DNA of 11,607 nt from Betaproteobacteria bacterium (GTDB lineage Bacteria; Pseudomonadota; Gammaproteobacteria; Burkholderiales; SG8-39), in contig VBDM01000029.1 of the NCBI GenBank assembly GCA_005881355.1, forward strand, positions 1 to 11,607. Reading direction: 5' to 3'. A program made the position numbers and the translations under genes. Numbering within the stretch: position 1 is the stretch's first letter; the number at the start of each line of letters is the position of its first letter. The notes beneath the pieces were generated by a model. That model had not been told where the DNA came from and made no database searches. It worked only from the letters and a program-made list of their open reading frames with translations. This document shows, in pieces, positions 6,440 to 11,607 of the stretch.

Positions 6440-7285
6440 TCAAATTCCCAGCCGCTGCCAGATCGTCGAGGTGAGCCCCGCCTGGTTCATGGTGTAGAAG
6501 TGCAGGCCGGGAGCGCCGGCCGAGAGCAGCCGGTCGCACAGGTCGGTGACCACCTCCAGGCCGAGGCTCCGGATCGAAGCGGCGTCGTCGCCGAAACTCT
6601 GCATTTTCAGGCGCAGCCAGCGCGGAATCTCGGCGCCGCAGGCGTCCGAGAAGCGCGCGAGCTGCGAGAAATTCCCGATCGGCATGATTCCCGGAACGAT
6701 GGGTAGATCGATGTCGAGCGCCTCGCAGTCGTCGACGAAGCGGAAATAGGAATCGAGGTTGTAGAAATACTGCGTGATCGCGGCGTCGGCGCCCGCCTCG
6801 ATCTTTCTCTTGAAGTTCGCGATGTCCTCGCGCGGGCTGCGCGCCTGGGGATGGAACTCCGGGTAGCAGGCGACTTCGACGTGGAAGTGCTCGCCCGTCT
6901 TCTCCCGGATGAAGGCCACCAGATCGCTCGCGTAGCGAAGCTCCCCGGCGCTCGCGGCGCCCGAGGGCAGGTCCCCGCGCAGGGCGACGATGTGATCGAT
7001 GCCCTTCGACTTGTACAGCTCGAGCGTGGCGGCGATGTCGGCGCGCGTGGCGCCGATGCAGGAGATATGGGGGGCCGCCTTGTGGCCCGCGGCCTGGATT
7101 TCCAGGACGGTCTCGAGCGTGCGGTCCCGGGTGGAGCCGCCCGCGCCGTAGGTGCACGAGAAGAACCGGGGCTTCAGCTGCGCGAGCTGCTTCCAGGTTG
7201 CGCGCAGCCTCTCCATCCCTTCCGGGGTTTTCGGAGGGAAAAACTCGAAGCTGAAGGCGCGCGGATGTTTTTTCTGCGATTCCAA
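6440..7285 (-). CDS. metF: Methylenetetrahydrofolate reductase
   Basis: MetF reduces 5,10-methylene-tetrahydrofolate to 5-methyl-tetrahydrofolate with an FAD cofactor, supplying the methyl group for methionine synthesis in the cytoplasm. The 281-residue product is of usual length for bacterial MetF. Family motifs: FSFEFFPPKT (11-20) holding the catalytic glutamate, FFSCTYGAGGSTRDRT (about 41-56), HISCIGATR (73-81), ALRGDLP (about 99-105), QYFYNLDSYFRFVDDC in the middle, and PGIMPIGN (about 194-201). The only start that keeps FEFFPPK is TTG 7285; the first ATG (codon 24) lies beyond that motif. TTG begins 4 bases after the metE stop and no Shine-Dalgarno sequence is visible, so translation probably depends on ribosomes finishing metE. 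It is second in the metE-metF operon and thus likely under MetR control. Confidence 0.95.
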   Translation of the reverse strand: MESQKKHPRAFSFEFFPPKTPEGMERLRATWKQLAQLKPRFFSCTYGAGGSTRDRTLETVLEIQAAGHKAAPHISCIGATRADIAATLELYKSKGIDHIVALRGDLPSGAASAGELRYASDLVAFIREKTGEHFHVEVACYPEFHPQARSPREDIANFKRKIEAGADAAITQYFYNLDSYFRFVDDCEALDIDLPIVPGIMPIGNFSQLARFSDACGAEIPRWLRLKMQSFGDDAASIRSLGLEVVTDLCDRLLSAGAPGLHFYTMNQAGLTSTIWQRLGI

Positions 7286-7289
7286 GAAT

Positions 7290-9581
7290 TCAGGCCGGAG
7301 CGCGCGCGGACTGCGGGACGCGGGCGCGCATGCGGCGGGCCGCCTCGACCATCCTCGCCAGCGCGGCCTCGGTCTCGGGCCAGCCGCGGGTCTTCAATCC
7401 GCAATCCGGGTTCACCCACAGGCGCTCGAGCGGAATCACGCGCTCGGCCTTCTCGAGCAGCTTCAGCATCTCCCCGGCGTCCGGCACCCGCGGCGAATGG
7501 ATATCGTATACGCCCGGACCGATCTCGTTGGGATAGCGGAACTCCCCGAAGCCCTCGAGCAGCTCCATGTCGGAACGCGAGGTCTCGATGGTGATCACGT
7601 CGGCGTCGAGCGCCGCGATCGAGGGCAGGATGTCGTTGAATTCGGCGTAGCACATGTGCGTGTGGATCTGCGTCTCGTCCGCGACGCCGGAGGATACCAG
7701 CTTGAACGCGCGCACCGCCCAGTCGAGATAACGCGCCCAGTCCCGTTTCTTGAGCGGAAGGCCCTCGCGCAGCGCGGGCTCGTCGATCTGGATGATCGCG
7801 ATGCCGGCCCGCTCGATATCGAGCACCTCCTCGCGCAGCGCCAGCGCGATCTGGAAAGCGGTTTTACTGCGCGGCTGGTCGTCGCGCACGAACGACCATT
7901 GCAGCATCGTGATCGGGCCGGTCAGCATGCCTTTCATCGGTTTTTCCGTCAGGCTCTGGGCGTACCGCGTCCACTCCACCGTCATCGGGCTTGGCCTCGA
8001 GACATCCCCGTAGATGACCGGCGGTTTCACGCACCGCGAGCCGTAGCTTTGCACCCAGCCGTTTTCGGTGAAGGCGAAGCCCCGGAGCTGCTCGCCGAAA
8101 TACTCGACCATGTCGTTGCGCTCGGCCTCGCCGTGCACCAGCACGTCCAGCCCCAGCGCCTCCTGGCGCGCCACGGCCTGGCGGATTTCCGCGCGCATCG
8201 CCTCGGCGTACTCTTCGGGCCCGACTGCCCCCTTTTTGAACGCCGCGCGCGCTTTTCGTATCTCGGGGGTCTGCGGAAACGAGCCGATCGTCGTGGTGGG
8301 CAGCAGCGGGAGCTTCAACCGGGCGCGCTGCTTGCGGATGCGTGCGGCAAAGGGCGAGGGGCGGCGCGTATCCCGCTCCGACAACGCATCCAGCCGGCGC
8401 CGCACGGCATCGGAGAGCACGCGCTCCGAGCGCCTTCGCGAGGCGGCCGCCTCGCGCGACGCCATCAACGCCGGTGCGATCGCCTGGGTGTCCCGCCCCG
8501 CGCCTTGCTTGAGCGCCGCGATTTCATCGAGCTTTTGCACGGCGAACGCGAGCCACCCGCGAATTTCGGGGTCGAGCGTTTTTTCGTGGTCGAGATCGAC
8601 CGGAACGTGGAGAAGCGAGCAGCTCGCCGAGACCCACAGTCGCTCGCCGAGCCGGTCGTGGGCTTGGTTGAGGCTGGCCAGAGCCTTGTCCAGGTCGACT
8701 CGCCAGATATTGCGGCCGTCGACGACCCCGAGCGACAGCACTTTCGACTCCGGGTACCCGTCCAGGAATGCCGCAAGCTGCTGCGGTCCGCGCACGAGAT
8801 CCAGATGAATGCCGGAGACCGGCAGCGATTTGAGCAGGGCTTCGTGCTCCGCCACCGACTCGAAGTAGGTCGCGAGCAGGATCTTCGGCGAAGAGGGACC
8901 TAGGGCCTCGTAGGTCGGCCGGAAGGCGGCCAGCCAGCGCTCGTCCAGATCGAGCCCCAATATGGGCTCGTCGATTTGCACCCAGGGCACTCCCAGGGCC
9001 TTGATGCTCGCGAGAAGCCGCCGGTAAGCCGGAACCAGGCGCGGCAGCAGGTCGAGCTTGTGTGACAGGCCGGCCTTGATCTTGCCGATATGGAGCAAGG
9101 TGAGAGGGCCCGGCAGGGCGACTTTGACGGCGTGGCCCAGTTCCCCGGCTTCCTTCGCTTCCTGGAGCAGCCAATCGACCCCGCCCTCGAAGCGCGTGTC
9201 CGCATTCCACTCCGGGACCAGGTAGTGGTAGTTGGTGTCGAACCACTTGGTCATCTCCATGGCGGGATGGCTGGCGTCGCCGCGCGCCAGCGTGAAATAT
9301 TGCGGCAGCGTGAGCGAGCGGGGATCGAAGCCGAAACGGCCGGGAACGCACCCCAGATGCGCGAGGGTCTGCAGCACCGAGTCGTACCAGGCGAAATCGC
9401 CGACCGTGACGAGGTCCAGCCCCGCGTCGCGCTGGCACTGCCAGTGCCGCTCGCGCAGCCCGCGGCCGACGCTCGACAGTTCGCGCTCCGGGATCTCGCC
9501 CCGCCAGTACGCCTCCAGGGCGAGCTTGAGCTCCCGCTTCGCGCCGATCCGCGGAAACCCCAGTATGTGAGCGGCGGTCAT
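7290..9581 (-). CDS. metE: Cobalamin-independent methionine synthase
   Basis: MetE transfers the methyl group from 5-methyl-tetrahydrofolate (polyglutamate) to homocysteine without vitamin B12. The 763-residue product matches the family's usual length and two-barrel design. The N-terminal barrel (about 1-370) starts with LGFPRIGAKRELK, the common MetE opening. The catalytic C-terminal barrel (about 425-755) holds all four zinc ligands: H642 and C644 in THMCYAEFN, E666 in TIETSRSD and C727 in NPDCGLKTR. HGEAERNDMVEYFGEQL (483-499) and MLTGPITMLQWSFVR (552-566) are further hallmarks. ATG 9581 is supported by AAAAGGAG (9588-9595 on the other strand) 6 bases upstream. It is divergent from metR across 96 bases and followed directly by metF. 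No cobalamin riboswitch can fit in the short leader, so regulation is expected through MetR and homocysteine. Confidence 0.97.
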   Translation of the reverse strand: MTAAHILGFPRIGAKRELKLALEAYWRGEIPERELSSVGRGLRERHWQCQRDAGLDLVTVGDFAWYDSVLQTLAHLGCVPGRFGFDPRSLTLPQYFTLARGDASHPAMEMTKWFDTNYHYLVPEWNADTRFEGGVDWLLQEAKEAGELGHAVKVALPGPLTLLHIGKIKAGLSHKLDLLPRLVPAYRRLLASIKALGVPWVQIDEPILGLDLDERWLAAFRPTYEALGPSSPKILLATYFESVAEHEALLKSLPVSGIHLDLVRGPQQLAAFLDGYPESKVLSLGVVDGRNIWRVDLDKALASLNQAHDRLGERLWVSASCSLLHVPVDLDHEKTLDPEIRGWLAFAVQKLDEIAALKQGAGRDTQAIAPALMASREAAASRRRSERVLSDAVRRRLDALSERDTRRPSPFAARIRKQRARLKLPLLPTTTIGSFPQTPEIRKARAAFKKGAVGPEEYAEAMRAEIRQAVARQEALGLDVLVHGEAERNDMVEYFGEQLRGFAFTENGWVQSYGSRCVKPPVIYGDVSRPSPMTVEWTRYAQSLTEKPMKGMLTGPITMLQWSFVRDDQPRSKTAFQIALALREEVLDIERAGIAIIQIDEPALREGLPLKKRDWARYLDWAVRAFKLVSSGVADETQIHTHMCYAEFNDILPSIAALDADVITIETSRSDMELLEGFGEFRYPNEIGPGVYDIHSPRVPDAGEMLKLLEKAERVIPLERLWVNPDCGLKTRGWPETEAALARMVEAARRMRARVPQSARAPA

Positions 9582-9677
9582 GCTTCACTCCTTTTGACGA
9601 GGGGGAAATCATCGCTTATGCTTAGCTATGAATCCAATGAAAGTTTATACGGATACCGTGAGCATCATTCATAACTA
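9582..9677. promoter_or_regulatory. metE-metR divergent regulatory region
   Basis: This AT-rich 96-base gap carries the promoters of both genes. Possible metR -10 material is TATACG at 9646-9651, with only a poor -35 (TTAGCT, 9622-9627). Besides the MetR box listed separately, two TGAA words stand in direct repeat at 9629-9632 and 9638-9641, possible extra half-sites for a LysR-type protein. Confidence 0.6.
9659..9671. promoter_or_regulatory. Candidate MetR box
   Basis: TGAG-CATCA-TTCA matches the established MetR consensus TGAA-N5-TTCA with one mismatch. Its centre is about 84 bases from the metE ATG and it ends 6 bases before the metR GTG. It could thus activate metE from upstream and repress metR by blocking its start region. 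Confidence 0.55.
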
Positions 9678-10592
9678 GTGCTCGAAGTCCGCCACCTCCG
9701 CACGCTGATCGCGCTCGCCGAGGCGGGCACGGTATCGCGCGCCGCCGAGCGCGTGCACTTGACCCAGTCGGCTCTTTCGCATCAGTTGAAGGCGTTGGAG
9801 TCGCATTACGGCCTGGCGATGGTGAAACGTCACGGGCAGTCCGTGCAGTTGACCGAGCCGGGGAGGCGGCTGGTGGCGTTGGGCCGCACTGTGATGAGCG
9901 AGGTCCAGGCCGCGGAGCGCGATCTCGCCAAGCTCGCCCGAAAGCCCACGGGGACGCTGCGCATCGCGCTCGAATGCCACACCTGTTTCGACTGGCTGAT
10001 GCCGATCATGGACGCGTTTCGCAAGCACTGGCCGGAGGTCGAGCTCGATCTGGTGTCCGGATTTCATCCCAATCCGCTCGCCCTGCTCGCCGACAACAAG
10101 ACCGATCTGGTGATCGGGTCGGAAAACAAACCGAGGCGGGGCGTCGTCTACCATCCGCTGTTCCGGTTCGAAGTGCTGGCGGTGTTGCCGACCGATCACC
10201 GGCTGCGGGCGAAGCGCTATCTCGGCGCGAGCGACTTTGCGCAAGAGACGCTAATTACCTACCCGGTGCCCGAAGATCGCATCGATTTGATCCGGCGCGT
10301 GCTGAAACCGGCGAAGGTTCATCCCAGGCGCCGCACGACGGAGCTGACCGTGGCGATCCTCCAGCTGGTCGCCAGTCGCCGCGGCGTGGCGGCGCTGCCG
10401 AACTGGGGGATCAGGAACTACCTCGATTACGAATACGTGATCGCGCGGCGCATCGGCAGGAACGGGCTGTGGAGCGACCTGTACGGCGCCACCACCCGCG
10501 AAATGGCGGGCCAGCCTTTCGTGCGGGACTTCCTCGAGACGGCAAGACGGGAATGCTTCGCCAAGCTCGACGGTGTCGTGCCGGTCGAATGA
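9678..10592 (+). CDS. metR: LysR-family regulator of methionine biosynthesis
   Basis: MetR activates metE and related genes with homocysteine as co-effector. The 304-residue product begins LEVRHLRTLIALAEAGTVSRAA and contains HLTQSALSHQLKALE (27-41), the MetR-type helix-turn-helix. The effector domain (from about 93) shows LRIALECHTCFDWL, PEVELDLVSGF and DLVIGS; the ECH-x-CF/I-x-WL stretch is characteristic of MetR rather than other LysR proteins. The C-terminal part keeps TLITYPV, LQLVASRRGVAALPNW and GLWSDLYGA, again as in MetR. The start is GTG 9678: an in-frame TAA lies at 9672-9674, so no earlier start is possible. No clear Shine-Dalgarno sequence precedes it. Divergent placement against metE is the classic arrangement and supports the name. 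Confidence 0.95.
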   Translation: MLEVRHLRTLIALAEAGTVSRAAERVHLTQSALSHQLKALESHYGLAMVKRHGQSVQLTEPGRRLVALGRTVMSEVQAAERDLAKLARKPTGTLRIALECHTCFDWLMPIMDAFRKHWPEVELDLVSGFHPNPLALLADNKTDLVIGSENKPRRGVVYHPLFRFEVLAVLPTDHRLRAKRYLGASDFAQETLITYPVPEDRIDLIRRVLKPAKVHPRRRTTELTVAILQLVASRRGVAALPNWGIRNYLDYEYVIARRIGRNGLWSDLYGATTREMAGQPFVRDFLETARRECFAKLDGVVPVE

Positions 10593-10670
10593 GCCGTCAC
10601 GTTTTCCCCGGCTTCTTCATCCAGCGCACGGGGATCGCGGTGATGTCGCTCTTGCCCAGTACCATCCCCT

Positions 10671-10838
10671 GGCATCTACGGCGGCCGCGTGTGCGTGTCG
10701 TTGAACGGAAACGGATGCCTAGATTGCCTTAACCTACTCGATCGGAAGGCAGTCAGGCGCTACATCAGGCAGAGCGATGTGAACCGCCGCTGGATCGAGT
10801 GGCTGAACGCGCGGCTAAGCGCCCCGCTTGCGCCGTGA
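10671..10838 (+). pseudogene. Fragment resembling the C-terminal half of a ThiF/E1-like adenylyltransferase
   Basis: Read in the frame starting at 10671, the sequence gives IYGGRVCVSLNGNGCLDC followed by LNLLDRKAVRRYIRQSD and a Trp-containing tail, ending at TGA 10836. The pattern Gly-Gly-Arg-Val, then Gly-x-x-CL-x-C, then Leu-Leu-Asp and a basic helix is how many ThiF-family adenylyltransferases continue after their catalytic half (compare the usual GGPCLLC-x-GLLD). An in-frame stop at 10641 lies upstream, there is no start codon with a ribosome site, and the ATP-binding Gly-rich half is missing. The 3' end overlaps the end of the convergent cyclase gene. I read it as the remnant of a lost gene. 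The match is short and from memory of the family, so it could be fortuitous. Confidence 0.35.
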
Positions 10839-11607
10839 CTTTCGCTCCTGGGTGCGCTTGTCGCCCGTCCCGGCGACCACGACCTGGTTGCGACCGGCAC
10901 TCTTCGCCCGATACATCGCCGCATCGGCGGTCGCAATCAGCTCCTCAGGCGTGTTGCCCCCTTCGGGATACTCGGCCAAGCCGATACTGGCGGTGAGCCG
11001 GCCTTCGCCGAGGTCTTGCTCGGCAATGCGACCGCGCACCCGCTCCGCCACGATGGCAGCGGCCGCCATGTTGCACTCGAGCAGCATCACCACGAACTCT
11101 TCGCCGCCGTAGCGCGCGACGCAGTCGACCGCCCGCGTCGTTCGGCGGAACACTTCGGCGATCTTCACGAGCGCGGCGTCACCCGCGAGGTGTCCGTGCG
11201 TGTCGTTGTACTGCTTGAACCGATCGACATCCGCCAGCAATACCGTGAACGAGCGCCGCAGGCGTCGCGACCGCTGCACTTCGCTGGCGAGCGTGCCCAT
11301 GAGATGGCGGCGGTTGTACAGGCCGGTGAGTGCATCGGTCAGCGACAGCCGCTCCAGCTCGCTCTGGCCCTCGCGCTCGCGCAGCCGGGTCACCAGGGTG
11401 CTGAACGCCCGAGTCAAATAGCCCACCTCACCGCTGCCGCCAGCGGGGAGGTCGACCGACAGGTCGCCGGCCGCCACGCTCGCGGCGGCTTCCGAGAGCC
11501 GGACGAGCGGGCGGGTGATGAGCAGACCGCCCAGGAAAGCCAACAGCCCGACGACGACGAGCAGCGTGGCGATGAGCAGCACGGTACGGAACCGTGACGC
11601 GCCGGCC
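10815..11607 (-). CDS. Membrane-bound diguanylate cyclase (HAMP-GGDEF), 5' end beyond the window
   Basis: The frame remains open to the window edge, so the N-terminus, probably a periplasmic sensor domain with a first membrane helix, is missing. Visible in order: a transmembrane helix (LLIATLLVVVGLLAFLGGLLI, codons about 11580-11518), a HAMP linker beginning TRPLVRLSEAA, a short connecting helix, and a complete GGDEF domain starting LTDALTGLYNRRHL. The active-site signature is GGEEF (11094-11108), with the metal-binding LLADVDRFKQYND upstream and ASIGLAEYP downstream. RAVD, five residues before RYGGEEF's start as in PleD, is an intact product-inhibition I-site. The enzyme should make cyclic di-GMP from two GTP and be feedback inhibited. 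The last 16 residues are very basic (KRTQERKSRRKRGA). GTG 11582 is not a likely start, because the coding pattern continues upstream of it. Confidence 0.9.
   Translation of the reverse strand, partial: AGASRFRTVLLIATLLVVVGLLAFLGGLLITRPLVRLSEAAASVAAGDLSVDLPAGGSGEVGYLTRAFSTLVTRLREREGQSELERLSLTDALTGLYNRRHLMGTLASEVQRSRRLRRSFTVLLADVDRFKQYNDTHGHLAGDAALVKIAEVFRRTTRAVDCVARYGGEEFVVMLLECNMAAAAIVAERVRGRIAEQDLGEGRLTASIGLAEYPEGGNTPEELIATADAAMYRAKSAGRNQVVVAGTGDKRTQERKSRRKRGA

Noticed and set aside
3729..7157. A leftward open frame of more than 1100 codons
   Set aside because: It lies antisense to the binding-protein, IclR and cupin genes and part-overlaps metF in another frame. The translation is Arg/His/Gly-rich without domain motifs, which is a by-product of G/C-ending codons on the other strand.
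7152..8903. Long rightward open frame over metF/metE, and another leftward one at 8524-9612
   Set aside because: Both are shadows of metE, whose correct frame carries all zinc ligands. Their translations show no recognised motif.
9582..9677. Cobalamin or SAM riboswitch upstream of metE
   Set aside because: The gap is too short for a cobalamin riboswitch and also serves metR. I saw no B12-box or SAM-aptamer pattern.
1..11607. CRISPR arrays, tRNA/rRNA genes, insertion sequences, integrases, attachment sites
   Set aside because: No repeat-spacer pattern, RNA gene signature, transposase-like protein or flanking repeats were seen on either strand.

Overview
The window looks like chromosomal DNA from a high-GC betaproteobacterium, probably of the Burkholderiales or an uncultured relative. 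Support comes from strongly G/C-ending codons, a metE-metF operon divergent from metR, and the combination of an orphan periplasmic binding protein, an IclR regulator and cupins that is common in that group. No RNA gene, CRISPR array, integrase or insertion sequence was seen.

Layout. (1) 1-929: an AT-richer four-helix membrane protein of unknown function, then a small exported protein of the DUF4124 type. (2) 979-6437: an accessory catabolism-like locus built around a divergent promoter region (3720-3866). Leftward runs a bicupin gene followed by a eutA-type reactivase gene. Rightward run an ABC substrate-binding protein, an IclR-family regulator and a second cupin. A near-consensus promoter (perfect TATAAT) with a GGAA-N5-TTCC palindrome just upstream lies between the two arms and is the best candidate operator for the local IclR protein. 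(3) 6440-10592: methionine synthesis. metE (cobalamin-independent methionine synthase) and metF (methylenetetrahydrofolate reductase) form a tightly coupled leftward operon; metR reads away from it, with a one-mismatch MetR box in the 96-bp gap. (4) 10593-10814: a scar-like gap holding a fragment that resembles the C-terminal half of a ThiF/E1-like adenylyltransferase, plus a 22-codon leftward frame. (5) 10815-11607: a diguanylate cyclase (HAMP-GGDEF) reading leftward, its 5' end cut by the window edge.

How the genes work together. MetR with homocysteine is expected to activate metE(F); MetF makes 5-methyl-tetrahydrofolate and the MetE reaction uses the methyl group. The accessory locus is less clear. 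EutA proteins are ATP-dependent reactivators of adenosylcobalamin-dependent ethanolamine ammonia-lyase, but no eutB/eutC, transporter permease or ATPase is present. The pairing of a eutA-type ATPase with a two-domain cupin, opposite an IclR-controlled binding protein and a second cupin, is the most interesting and least explained part of the window.
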